DNA of 35,930 bases, taken from the NCBI GenBank assembly GCA_018334755.1, contig JAGXLI010000015.1:1-35930 (forward strand), in the 5' to 3' direction. Position 1 is the first letter of the stretch. Each line of letters opens with the position of its first letter. Shown one piece after another: positions 16,324 through 24,487 of the stretch. A program made the position numbers and the translations under genes. This DNA comes from Thermoplasmatota archaeon. GTDB lineage: Archaea; Thermoplasmatota; Thermoplasmata; Halarchaeoplasmatales; Halarchaeoplasmataceae. The notes below the pieces were generated by a model that saw only the letters and a program-made list of their open reading frames with translations, was not told where the DNA came from and searched no databases.

Positions 16324-16467
16324 TTATCGTTTCTTTAGTGGCTCGATCTGGCAAAAGTAGGAATCTTTTATTCCTCGCATTTCCAGACTATATTCAAGGG
16401 CATCTCGATGACCTTGAATGTGAGGGGATGATGTCCTTTTTCATCTTCCCCGCTAGGCCACACGCCC
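16324..16467 (-). other. tRNA-Arg leader with an interrupted partial copy of the tRNA
   Basis: At 16453-16467 the first 15 nt of the tRNA (GGGCGTGTGGCCTAG) recur exactly. About 62 nt later, at 16382-16390, TAGTCTGGA, the next stretch of the tRNA D arm, recurs. The intervening piece is made of two hairpins: GGGGAAGATG/CATCATCCCC (16424-16451, one mismatch) and ATTCAAGG/CCTTGAAT (16392-16419). TAG occurs on both sides of it, like a short target duplication. Further downstream AGGAAT-AAAAG-ATTCCT forms a third hairpin. A TATA-like TTTATTT lies about 25 nt before the fragment, so the leader may be co-transcribed with the intact tRNA. It is either a tRNA copy broken by a small insertion or a structured RNA. 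Confidence 0.55.
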
Positions 16468-16574
16468 AGATCGTCTAATCAAATAAAGAGACCCATTAAT
16501 TAAAATTTCTACTTGAACTATCCTTTCTAAGGAAAATACTTACTAAACCCTTCTAACATACTATCAATTGGGTT

Positions 16575-16742
16575 ATGGTAGAACTCGATGAGGACAAAAT
16601 AGGTACTCAAATGGAAAATCTGACCTGTCCTGACTGTGGTAAAGGATGGATGGTCCGCGATTGGGGGGATATGATGGTGTGTCAAAACTGCGGATCGAAA
16701 TTTGAGATAGAGGAACTGATCAAGAATATTTCAGGAGGTTAA
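16575..16742 (+). CDS. Small zinc-ribbon protein
   Basis: This 55-residue protein is too short for the ORF track. Two Cys pairs, CPDCG and CQNCG, about 15 residues apart, form a zinc ribbon; acidic flanks end in LIKNISGG. No specific family is recognised; such proteins often belong to nucleic-acid-binding or redox complexes. A +1 shift near the stop opens a frame reading PDVDEESIYILRTKDLKDQ up to 16835, so the gene may originally have been longer. Confidence 0.7.
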   Translation: MVELDEDKIGTQMENLTCPDCGKGWMVRDWGDMMVCQNCGSKFEIEELIKNISGG

Positions 16743-16894
16743 AAGAGATAAGCCCGCTCCTGATGTCGATGAAGAATCTATCTATATCCTCCGAACGAAA
16801 GACCTAAAAGATCAGATGGATACCTCTACCGACTAAGACTAAAGATAATCTGAAAAAAATAGAAGAGGGTAGCGAGCATTCACGGGTAGATAAC

Positions 16895-17251
16895 TTGGAT
16901 GAAGATAAAAACTGGAAGAGTATAAAAAACAAAGATATAGTCAAATGTTTAGAAGATGAGGATGAGGAGGAACTGGGTGAAGAAGAGAAAGAAAAAAAGA
17001 TGCTCGCTTTAGAAGTCCTGATGAATCTCTATAAGGACGATATAGATTCTAACCAAGATAGCTTTAAAGCGTTTTTTGCCCAGGAACTAGTTTCTCACGT
17101 GGAGGATATGTACGATGAAGATATTCTAGCATCAAGTCTCAGGAACTTGATAAGAGAGAAGGCAGAGCAGGAAAGGTTTTTTGAAAAGCTAGAGAAACGT
17201 GTGAGAGAAAGAGCGGTAAAAAGGATCGAGGATGGATCAGATAAGGGCTGA
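16895..17251 (+). CDS. Acidic helical hypothetical protein (TTG start or broken gene)
   Basis: This 118-residue protein is highly charged, with many Glu/Lys helices (DEDEEELGEEEKEKK; REKAEQERFFEKLEKRVRE), probably a coiled-coil. The only available start in this frame is TTG at 16895. The frame stays open upstream to 16808 without ATG or GTG, so the N-terminus may be missing. It could be the 3' part of a gene starting with the zinc ribbon at 16575, broken by frameshifts. No family is recognised. It is convergent with phoU. Confidence 0.5.
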   Translation: MDEDKNWKSIKNKDIVKCLEDEDEEELGEEEKEKKMLALEVLMNLYKDDIDSNQDSFKAFFAQELVSHVEDMYDEDILASSLRNLIREKAEQERFFEKLEKRVRERAVKRIEDGSDKG

Positions 17252-17277
17252 TCCTTTCATCCTTCTTTCACCTCCTT

Positions 17278-18018
17278 CTAATCCTTAAGATCTTCCTCCT
17301 CTCTAATCTCTTCAAGATCCTCTATATCCCTTAATCCGTTCTTATTCTTTTCTTCAACGTCATGTTCGATCATCTCACCGGTTTCCATGTAAACTATCCT
17401 CTCAGCTATATTACAGGCATGGTCAGCGATCCTTTCAAGATAACGTATAACGAGGACATATTGGGTTCCCTGAGTTATCTTAGAGCTATCCTCTATCATG
17501 TAGGTCAAGACCTCCCTAAAGATCTCATCATACAAGGCATCCACGCTCTCCTCTTTTTCATAGATCTCATCTATGAGCGTTTCGTCCTCCTCCATGAAGG
17601 CCTGAACAGCGAGATCCACCATCTCTATAGTCAATTCTGCCATCCGAGGGATGGAGACCAATTTTTTCATATGTTCCTGGTCTAACATCCTCTTAGATAC
17701 TTTAGCGATATCTCCTGAATATCTTCCGATCCTGTCTAGGTCCGTGATAATTTTAAGGCAAGTGCCTATGATGCGAAGGTCTTTAGCTACAGGTGCCTGA
17801 AGGGCTATCAGTTTCAATCCTTTCCTCTCTATATGCCTATCATAGGCATAAATTTTCTTGTCGAGTTCCTGAACCCGCTCTATCTTGTCTTCGTCCAGAT
17901 CTACCAGGCTATCGATCGCCAGTGAGATGGCTTGAGAGGAAAGATCGCCCATCTCTTCAACCATCTCCTTGAGTTCATCTAGCTCGTGATGATATGATTT
18001 TCGCGTTTTTTGTCCCAT
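17278..18018 (-). CDS. phoU: Phosphate transport regulator PhoU
   Basis: This protein of about 246 residues has the PhoU all-helical repeat. SYHHELDELKEMVEEMGDLSSQAI begins the first half, followed by LKLIALQAPVAKDLRIIGT and DLDRIGRYSGDIA; the second half has RYLERIADHACNIAERIVYM. PhoU proteins dampen Pst uptake and phosphate signalling through metal clusters bound by E/D motifs. I prefer the ATG at 18016-18018 because GGTGA precedes it; a GTG at 18027 overlapping the pstB stop is the alternative and adds three residues. It is the last gene of the pst operon. Confidence 0.93.
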   Translation of the reverse strand: MGQKTRKSYHHELDELKEMVEEMGDLSSQAISLAIDSLVDLDEDKIERVQELDKKIYAYDRHIERKGLKLIALQAPVAKDLRIIGTCLKIITDLDRIGRYSGDIAKVSKRMLDQEHMKKLVSIPRMAELTIEMVDLAVQAFMEEDETLIDEIYEKEESVDALYDEIFREVLTYMIEDSSKITQGTQYVLVIRYLERIADHACNIAERIVYMETGEMIEHDVEEKNKNGLRDIEDLEEIREEEDLKD

Positions 18019-18023
18019 CTTTC

Positions 18024-18839
18024 TCACCCGAATCTTCCTGTTATGTATTTTTCAGTATTTTCTTTCTGTGGATTCTCAAATATCTGTTCCGTCTCTCCAA
18101 ACTCGATCAACTCTCCGAGGTACATGTAAGCGGTATAATCGCTTATCCTAGCAGCTTGCTGCATATTATGAGTTACGATCACTACTGTATAATCTTCTTT
18201 CAGTTCCTCCAGCAGGTCCTCTATTTTAGATGTAGCTATAGGATCAAGCGCGGAACAGGGTTCGTCAAGCAGTATCACTTCCGGTTCGATGGCCAGTGCT
18301 CTTGCTATACACAAGCGCTGCTGCTGACCTCCGGATAGATCCAATGCGTTCTTTTCCAGCCTGTCCTTGACTTCGTCCCATAACGCCGCGTCTTTCAGAC
18401 TTTTTTCCACTATATCGTCCAATTCGTCTTTGTCCTTCACCCCGTGTATCTTGGGGCCGTAGGCGATGTTATCATATATCGATTTCGGAAAGGGATTCGG
18501 TTTCTGGAAGACCATACCGATCTTCTCCCGTAATATCACGGGATCGACCTCATCGCTCAGTAGTTTATGACCGCGCCAGTGGATATCGCCTTCCATCCTA
18601 CAATTGCTTATCTCGTCGTTCATCCTGTTGATCGCCCGGAGGATCGTACTCTTTCCACAGCCGCTGGGTCCGATGAAAGCGGTGATCTTGTACGGGGAAA
18701 TATCTAGAGAGACGTCCTTGATGGCGTGGTTATCTCCATAATATACATCTAAATTCTTTATAGAGATCGTTTCTTCTGTCGTCTCCTTCTTACCTTTTTC
18801 TAAAGTCTTTATCTCTCTTTTTGCAGCTGTTGCAGACAT
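18024..18839 (-). CDS. pstB: Phosphate ABC transporter ATP-binding protein
   Basis: This 271-residue protein has Walker [10 protein letters not shown], signature [16 protein letters not shown], Walker [14 protein letters not shown] and switch His in [23 protein letters not shown] is typical of PstB. It starts directly after the stop of the fused permease gene (no gap), and its stop touches phoU. It powers high-affinity phosphate import. Confidence 0.97.
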   Translation of the reverse strand: MSATAAKREIKTLEKGKKETTEETISIKNLDVYYGDNHAIKDVSLDISPYKITAFIGPSGCGKSTILRAINRMNDEISNCRMEGDIHWRGHKLLSDEVDPVILREKIGMVFQKPNPFPKSIYDNIAYGPKIHGVKDKDELDDIVEKSLKDAALWDEVKDRLEKNALDLSGGQQQRLCIARALAIEPEVILLDEPCSALDPIATSKIEDLLEELKEDYTVVIVTHNMQQAARISDYTAYMYLGELIEFGETEQIFENPQKENTEKYITGRFG

Positions 18840-20726
18840 CTACCATCTCCTCCTTTTTTGAGTTCTGTATCTTATATAAATTGCGATCCCATTCATGGTT
18901 AAAAGTATCGCGAGCAACACGATTATGGTAGTGGCGGCCAAGACCTGAAATTCTTCCTTCATGTGTGTTGTCCAGTAAAATATCATCGTCGGCATGGCCA
19001 TGAACTGATCGAATATTCCACCGGGTGGGTTTTTCGCGAACATGGTCGTGATGAAAAGGATAGGTGCGGTCTCACCCAGTGCGCGTGATAAAGACAGTAT
19101 CGAACCGGTCATTATTCCTGGTAACGCGTTAGGCAGGACGTTGTTCTTGACTGTCTCCCACTTGGTAGCTCCCAATCCTCTAGCCGCATCCCTAAACGAA
19201 TCCGGGACCGACTCCAACGCCTCCTCGGTTGAGACCTCTATGATGGGGAGAGCCATGAAAGCAAGGATAATACTTCCCGATAGGAGGTTTCCTCCCACGC
19301 TGAACATCTCGACCAGGATTATGTAACCTATGAATCCAAACACGATGGAGGGAACTCCCGCCAGGTTATGGATGATCCTTCTCAAGAAGCGGCTGTAGAA
19401 CTTATCCGGGGCGAACTCCTTTAAGTAAATAGCTGCACCGACACCTATGGGGACAGCAATGACCATCGTTAGACTTATCAGATAGATAGATCCCATGATC
19501 ACCGGAAAGATACCCGCTTTATCGGGGAATCTGCTGGGATAAGACGTTAGAAAGGTGATACTCATGCCCGGGAGGCCTTTCCTCAATATATTGAATATAA
19601 AATAAGAGAGAAATAGTAGAGGACCTATCATGCAGAGGAAAGTGATAACCTTCCCCATCTTCTGCTTCCGGTATCTGTTTTTCAGTGCCGCTACCTTGTC
19701 CCTCTCAGTTGAAAGGATACTTTTCACTCTCCACCATCCCCGTTCCAGTCTCTCCTTGGCCCTTCTCACGAAAGGATGGCTTTTTTTCTCCTTCCCCCCG
19801 GTGAAGTGTTCGGTGATCAACTCTCCACCTAATCTTATCAAGTAGGTTATGATGAAGAGTAAGAGACCAACTGCGAATGCCGCTTGGATCGCCGCTCCAG
19901 GTGGTATGTCACCCTTCGCGACCTGGGCCATGTAGGCCGTCATCGTCTGTCCCTCTTCCAGAGGACTAAAAGTGAGATTTGCCACGGATCCTGCGACCAG
20001 AGTGGCGACCATGGTCTCCCCTACCGCTCTTGCCAGTCCCAACAAGACCGAGCCTATTATCCCGCTGGAAGCTGAGGGGACGATCACATTCTTTGTCGTC
20101 TCCCATCGTGTGGTTCCTAAAGCCAAACTTCCGTCCTCCAGCTCGCTGCTCACCGCGGTTATGGCATCGTCCGAGATGCTGACAATGATGGGGATGACCA
20201 TTATCGAGATAACTATCATCGCGCTAGCCATGTTGAAATAACTCGCACCGAAATGGACCCTGAAAAGGGGACTTATCGTGAAGAGGGCAAAATAAGCAAG
20301 AGCTATGGAAGGGATGCCTGCAAGCATCTCTATTAACGGTTTAACGATATTTCTGACCTTGTCTCCCGCGAACTCGGCAAGATAGATCGAGGCTGCCAAT
20401 CCTATAGGTGTGGCTATCAAGGTGGCTCCTCCACCCACTACTAGAGTGGCCATGAGCAGCGGTAACACTCCAAAACTTGGATCCCCTCCACTGGGCATCC
20501 AGTTGGTTCCGAAAAAGAATTCTAACATGCTTCCTTCCGGCCCTAGAAAAAAATTGAAGCTCCCCTCAAGCAGCGTAAAGATGATCAGTGCACTCACTAT
20601 GACAGCGAGGCTAGCGAATATGAAAAGAACCGATCTAATCAACTTTTCTTTTATATTTCGGCCCTTTTGGAAAGGGTTCTCGTCATCTTTTTGCGAAGAA
20701 CTTTTCAAGGAGACCATGGGGAGCAC
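18840..20726 (-). CDS. pstCA: Fused phosphate ABC permease PstC-PstA
   Basis: This single 628-residue frame contains both permease subunits. The PstC-like half (about 30-310) has the EAA-type loop LALGTTRWETTKNVIVPSASSGI. A basic cytoplasmic linker (about 315-360, RRAKERLERGWWRV) follows. The PstA-like half (about 360-628) has AARGLGATKWETVKNNVLPNA. Each half has about six membrane segments. In most organisms pstC and pstA are separate genes. No frameshift or stop is needed, so the fusion is real in this sequence. Start may be Met1 or Met4. It lies between pstS and pstB. Confidence 0.93.
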   Translation of the reverse strand: MLPMVSLKSSSQKDDENPFQKGRNIKEKLIRSVLFIFASLAVIVSALIIFTLLEGSFNFFLGPEGSMLEFFFGTNWMPSGGDPSFGVLPLLMATLVVGGGATLIATPIGLAASIYLAEFAGDKVRNIVKPLIEMLAGIPSIALAYFALFTISPLFRVHFGASYFNMASAMIVISIMVIPIIVSISDDAITAVSSELEDGSLALGTTRWETTKNVIVPSASSGIIGSVLLGLARAVGETMVATLVAGSVANLTFSPLEEGQTMTAYMAQVAKGDIPPGAAIQAAFAVGLLLFIITYLIRLGGELITEHFTGGKEKKSHPFVRRAKERLERGWWRVKSILSTERDKVAALKNRYRKQKMGKVITFLCMIGPLLFLSYFIFNILRKGLPGMSITFLTSYPSRFPDKAGIFPVIMGSIYLISLTMVIAVPIGVGAAIYLKEFAPDKFYSRFLRRIIHNLAGVPSIVFGFIGYIILVEMFSVGGNLLSGSIILAFMALPIIEVSTEEALESVPDSFRDAARGLGATKWETVKNNVLPNALPGIMTGSILSLSRALGETAPILFITTMFAKNPPGGIFDQFMAMPTMIFYWTTHMKEEFQVLAATTIIVLLAILLTMNGIAIYIRYRTQKRRRW

Positions 20727-20769
20727 ACCTTATCATTGAATTAATAATAGTAGAAGGGGTTTTCAGAGT

Positions 20770-21780
20770 TCATCCTCCGAGTCTGTCCAGCTGGTGTTGA
20801 AGTAGACCGGGACTCACATCACCCACCTTGATGTATCCCACTCCTGGAACTATGCTCTGTCCTTCCTCGGAGAGGACATATCTCAGGTAGTCGTTGATAG
20901 TAGACCCCTCTTCTGGAACACCGTCTGTGTATATATGTAAAGGTCTAGAAAGTGGATAGTCCGCGACATTTTCAGTAGTCGGAGGAACAGCCTCTTCATC
21001 TTCCTCAGCTATCGATAATGCGTTTACTTTCTCCGTGTTCTGCTTGTAGTAAGCGTACCCGAAGTAGCCTATAGCGTACTCGTTGTTCTTTATGGCATCT
21101 AAGATCACGTTATCGTCGGCGCTAGGATGGTAATCTTTCTTTCCGTCTTTGTCTACATCATGACCTAGACGCGAATTATCAAGTCCCCCTATACTTTCGA
21201 AGAAGTAATCATAAGTTCCACTCGCTTCATCTGGAGCATAGATTCTGATCTTTTTGTGGGGTGCGTCATCCAAGCCTGAAACGTCGTCCCAGTAAATCGA
21301 TGTGTCATCGGTGGTGAATATATGGTACAGTTGGGTGTAGTTCAATTCATCCACCCAATCATTTTGGTTATTTACAACCACGGTCAGAACATCGTGGGCG
21401 ACCACCCACTTGGTCGGCTCGACCTCTCTGCCGTTCACCTTGATGGGTCCGGTAACCGTACCGTTGTCAGTGACCTTCGAGGGGTCTCCTCCAACTTTTT
21501 CGATATCTTCGGGCTTTAATTGCCTGCTGGCGTCTGCTAGATCAGCTTCACCTTTTAGAAGAGCGCTTATACCGTGGCTTGAGCCGCCCCCGGAAACCGA
21601 TATCTGTGCCCCGTCGTACTCTTCCGCCCACGCTTTGGCTAGAGGTAGAACGGTACTAGAACCGGTCTGATTCAATTGATTGTCATCGCTTCCGGTACAT
21701 CCAGACATCACTAGGGTTCCCGCGATCAGCAAACCAAAAACGGCCACGACCGTTAGCTTCTTGTTCCATCTCATTCTCAT
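20770..21780 (-). CDS. pstS: Phosphate-binding lipoprotein PstS
   Basis: This 336-residue protein has a basic N-terminus, hydrophobic segment and lipobox VMSGC, so it is probably lipid-anchored outside the membrane. Phosphate-binding signatures are GSSTVLPLAKAWAEEY, SGGGSSHGISALLKGEADLADASR and DEASGTYDYFFE. It captures phosphate and delivers it to PstCA. It is the first gene of the operon and divergent from a thioredoxin-like gene across a 93-nt AT-rich promoter. Its 5' part is duplicated as a dead fragment at 27696-27904. Confidence 0.96.
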   Translation of the reverse strand: MRMRWNKKLTVVAVFGLLIAGTLVMSGCTGSDDNQLNQTGSSTVLPLAKAWAEEYDGAQISVSGGGSSHGISALLKGEADLADASRQLKPEDIEKVGGDPSKVTDNGTVTGPIKVNGREVEPTKWVVAHDVLTVVVNNQNDWVDELNYTQLYHIFTTDDTSIYWDDVSGLDDAPHKKIRIYAPDEASGTYDYFFESIGGLDNSRLGHDVDKDGKKDYHPSADDNVILDAIKNNEYAIGYFGYAYYKQNTEKVNALSIAEEDEEAVPPTTENVADYPLSRPLHIYTDGVPEEGSTINDYLRYVLSEEGQSIVPGVGYIKVGDVSPGLLQHQLDRLGG

Positions 21781-21873
21781 CGGGATACTAAGAAAAAACT
21801 ATCGTATATATTTTATCTGTATATTTTATATGCTACTATATCCTCTATATACTCATATATAGAAGGTGATTTT
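21781..21873. promoter_or_regulatory. Divergent AT-rich promoter between pstS and thioredoxin-like gene
   Basis: The 93-nt spacer has TATATTTTAT twice, 13 nt apart (21807-21816 and 21820-21829). Three TATAT blocks about 9-10 nt apart follow (around 21838, 21846 and 21856). AAGGTGAT just before the GTG start is a good ribosome-binding site. The phased repeats could be TATA boxes plus a regulator site, perhaps for phosphate control. The same spacer recurs without a visible change at 27905-27997. Confidence 0.5.
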
Positions 21874-22404
21874 GTGAAAAAGGACAAAAACATAATTAGG
21901 GGGTGGTTATGTTTTTATATGCATAAACATTTAACCCGGTTATCGGTGCACCTGGTCATTGTAGTCCTTTCCGTCTTTTTGATCCTGTCGGCCATATCAT
22001 TTCCCTCACAGCTCGCTTCTAGGAAAGAGATCGATTGGAATACCTACGCGGAAGGAACAGACAAAGCCCAAAGAGATAACAAAAAGATATTGATAGATTT
22101 CATGACAGATTGGTGCGGTGCCTGTGAAAAGATGGAAAACGACACTTACACTGATCCCCGTATCCAGGAAAGAACGGATGACATCGTTTTTATAGAAGTC
22201 AATGCGGAAGAACGGGGTGATCTCGCCTCGGAATATGAGATAAGTTCAGTACCGACACTTGTTCTCGAGAGCCCCGACCGAGAGGAGATCGATAGAGAGG
22301 TAGGTTTCCTCAGCGCATCAGAGCTGGTCGAAGAATTAGACGCTCTGAGTGATGAATTTGGAGGAGGACAGGATGAAAAGAGCAGTAATGAATATCTGGA
22401 CTAA
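21874..22404 (+). CDS. Membrane-anchored thioredoxin-like protein, copy 1 (C-terminal anchor lost)
   Basis: This 176-residue frame starts with GTG and has one N-terminal hydrophobic segment (VIVVLSVFLILSA). An extracytoplasmic thioredoxin fold follows with active site DWCGACEKM and the cis-Pro loop SSVPTLV. Compared with copy 2 (28048), the codon for Gln after SSNE(Y/N)LD has become TAA, so the C-terminal membrane segment is missing. The GTG adds a 15-residue extension that copy 2 cannot make, because an extra A there puts a stop in frame; the ATG at 21919 is an alternative start. It may still work as a signal-anchored thiol oxidoreductase, or be drifting towards loss. Confidence 0.75.
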   Translation: MKKDKNIIRGWLCFYMHKHLTRLSVHLVIVVLSVFLILSAISFPSQLASRKEIDWNTYAEGTDKAQRDNKKILIDFMTDWCGACEKMENDTYTDPRIQERTDDIVFIEVNAEERGDLASEYEISSVPTLVLESPDREEIDREVGFLSASELVEELDALSDEFGGGQDEKSSNEYLD

Positions 22405-22533
22405 GGCGTCGACGAGGAGACTCCCTTTTGGACCCCATATAAGGTAGAAAAGGAAAAATAGACCACATATAACTGAAACTGTTATCATCAGATTTTGTAT
22501 TCTTTTTTTGACTCTTATATTTCTATCGAAAAT

Positions 22534-23077
22534 TTAGGTAGGTATGAAAAAACAAGACCAGACCTTCGTCACTGTTCCTAGACCAGTCGTTAAGGAACCT
22601 AACTTTTCTTTTCCCTTGATCAAAATAAAAATAGTTAATATTATGATGAAAGCTATCACACTTTCGTCTTGAATAATCGTGGTGAGCGATATAGGATTTA
22701 TTATATACAATATGGACAATGCAAAGGCCTCTCTTCGCCCCACTCTTTGAACGTATGGAACAACAATATACCGCCAAGCAGTATGAAGAGCGAAAAATAG
22801 AGATAGAATGAGAGGTAGTAACCTCCCCAGGATACGGGAGAGGAGAACAATTTAGGAGGGATGAAAACAAAATTTATCAAAGGAGGTGGACCCGTTCTGG
22901 TCTCCTCGTATAGATTCCCCTTTTCATCAAGACCGATGCTCTTCGATGAAATCTAGCTATATCCCTCTGGTCCACTCTATAATAAAAATAAACGTCTCCA
23001 GCTTCTTGAAATGTTTTTTCTCTTTCTTAGGTCTCGTTTCCCCCTCCGCTCTTTTCGTAGTTTTTCTCTAATATCAC
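22534..23077 (-). pseudogene. GT-C type membrane glycosyltransferase, decayed
   Basis: Three frames of the minus strand join into one recognisable protein. From a GTG at 23077 (preceded by GAAGGAG) it reads AGDVYFYYRVDQRDIARFH, then after a shift GNLYEETRTGPPPLINFVF, then after another shift GRREAFALSILYIINP, IIQDESVIAF and GLGTVTKV. This is the pattern of polytopic GT-C mannosyl/arabinosyl-type transferases (acidic D near the start, PP loop, NP-QDE loop). There is also an in-frame TAA at about codon 17, and the C-terminal two thirds are missing. It is therefore dead. The two ORF-track entries here (22523 and 22534) are pieces of it. Confidence 0.7.
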
Positions 23078-23092
23078 CACTCCTTCTTCACC

Positions 23093-23482
23093 CTAGGTGG
23101 TGTTGTAATTGACGGTGACCTGCCCTATATGAAGGTCCGCTGTATCGGAGAGATTGAAATTTTCCGGCCGCCATACGAAATTTATACTTTCATCTTCATC
23201 CAAAGTGACCACATACCTATCTCCGGAGTCAGATAAATTTGCTTTAGAATTATTAGCCGGAGGTGAGAGCTTGACATCCCAATCCTTATTTTCTTTGTCA
23301 AAGGGGGACGATGATTCAGGATAGTGAGAGAACATCTTACTTTTTTGTGTTGAATTGTAGACCATAACAGCGGGGAGAAATATCAAGGCCTAAACTACGA
23401 TCAGAATCAACAATTTTTTTTGGGTAGACCATGCTTTGATGGCCTTAATCGCCTTTCTAGGCAGATCCTTATTAAATTCCAT
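23093..23482 (-). pseudogene. Single-pass membrane protein with internal TAG
   Basis: From the ATG at 23482 the frame reads MEFNKDLPRKAIKAI, a hydrophobic segment interrupted by TAG (KLLILIVV*ALIFLPAVMV), then an acidic outer domain ending in VTVNYNTT. The ORF track shows only the part after the stop. It lies 15 nt upstream of the decayed GT-C gene on the same strand, so the two were probably one operon. The family is not recognised; the topology is a short cytoplasmic tail, one membrane helix and an outer domain. Confidence 0.6.
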
Positions 23483-23689
23483 CGGGCTGATTTATAATTT
23501 AGTTGATTATAATCTTTTTTGTTAACTGGATGAGTTATCTGACTGATCGTATGACTGAACGGAAAATAACTGAGATAATTAACCTCCGTAAATATTTAAA
23601 TAGTAATCTCCTATACCATTTCCTATGAGTTCGTATCACGGATCATCTGCTTCATCGATCTTTGGATATTGAGTTATGGTAGATAACGC

Positions 23690-24484
23690 ATGATATATTG
23701 GATCGTGGTATTGTTTCTAGCTGGATGGGGTGCCGGGGTAATCACCGGACTGATAGGTGCTAGCGCGGTCGCGCTGGTCGTACCCGCCCTGATGATCTTT
23801 TTGAATTACGAGGCCTATGTGGCTATCGGCATAGCCTTGGCGATAGACGTATTCGCCTCTTCAGTGGCCGCATACACTTATGGAGAGCATGGAAATACTA
23901 ATCTGAGAGCTGGACTGCAGATGGCGGCCGCCTCGGTCACCGGTGCGTTTCTAGGAAGTTGGCTTTCCACACCGATCCCCTCCACCAGCCTCGGAGGGAC
24001 GAGTGGTTTTATAACTCTATGTATCGGAATCGCCTTCCTTGTCGAACCCAGTACGGACACCGGGAAAAACTTCCAGGAGATAAAAATAGTAAAAGCGGTG
24101 AAAAAAAGGCTTCAAAAGAGAAAACATTTATCATCTATCTTTCTGGGACTGGGCATCGGGATCGTAGCCGGTGTGATAGGAGCTGGAGGTGGATTGATGT
24201 TCCTGATCGCTCTCGTTGTAGCTCTGGATTTCCCCATCCATAAAGCCGTTGGTACGTCGGTCATAATAATGATATTCACCGCCTCGTCAGGAGCTATCGG
24301 CCACATACTTTACGGGGATATCATGTTGACAGCTATCATCATAGGCAGCATCGGTGGAGTGATCGGATCTAGATCCGCTTCTACATTTGCAAATCTCGCC
24401 ACTGAAGAACGATTGAAAAGGACGGTAGGAGTTGTCTTCATGCTGATGGGAGGAGCATTGTTCGTAGCGGAGGTTGTATTGTAG
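23690..24484 (+). CDS. TauE/SafE family membrane permease
   Basis: This 264-residue protein has about eight membrane segments and two family-typical glycine-rich repeats (VITGLIGASAVALVVPAL and VAGVIGAGGGLMFLIALVV). By family it is a proton- or anion-coupled exporter, often of sulfite, sulfoacetate or other organosulfur anions. The sulfotransferase-like gene nearby makes a sulfur link possible but not shown. The start overlaps the end of a 5-codon mini-frame (ATGGTAGATAACGCATGA), which may be chance. It is convergent with the GT4 gene, with 3 nt between the stops. Confidence 0.87.
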   Translation: MIYWIVVLFLAGWGAGVITGLIGASAVALVVPALMIFLNYEAYVAIGIALAIDVFASSVAAYTYGEHGNTNLRAGLQMAAASVTGAFLGSWLSTPIPSTSLGGTSGFITLCIGIAFLVEPSTDTGKNFQEIKIVKAVKKRLQKRKHLSSIFLGLGIGIVAGVIGAGGGLMFLIALVVALDFPIHKAVGTSVIIMIFTASSGAIGHILYGDIMLTAIIIGSIGGVIGSRSASTFANLATEERLKRTVGVVFMLMGGALFVAEVVL

Positions 24485-24487
24485 AAT

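Larger units (their letters stand above)
21560..22432. repeat. Left copy of ~870-bp direct repeat (pstS 5' end, promoter, thioredoxin gene)
   Basis: This segment matches 27684-28561 in the same orientation with scattered differences. It includes the first ~70 codons of pstS, the divergent promoter and almost all of the thioredoxin-like gene. Similarity stops sharply after TTTTGGA at 22432. On this side pstS is intact and the thioredoxin gene has lost its 3' end. Confidence 0.9.

Noticed and set aside
16324-16467. C/D box guide RNA in the tRNA leader
   Set aside because: GATGA-like strings occur but no convincing C (RTGATGA) plus D (CTGA) box pair with proper spacing could be found.
22523-22870. 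115-codon ORF as a separate gene
   Set aside because: It contains only pieces of the three-frame GT-C pseudogene; the protein-like sequence switches frames across it.
23093-23482. In-frame TAG codon read as pyrrolysine
   Set aside because: The TAG falls inside a hydrophobic membrane helix. The gene's own final stop is also TAG, and neighbouring genes carry TAA stops and frameshifts, so decay explains it better. No pylS or pylT is visible here.
23675-23691. Five-codon leader peptide ATGGTAGATAACGCATGA before the TauE-like gene
   Set aside because: The overlap with the start codon is suggestive of translational coupling, but so short a frame is easily chance and has no attenuator structure.
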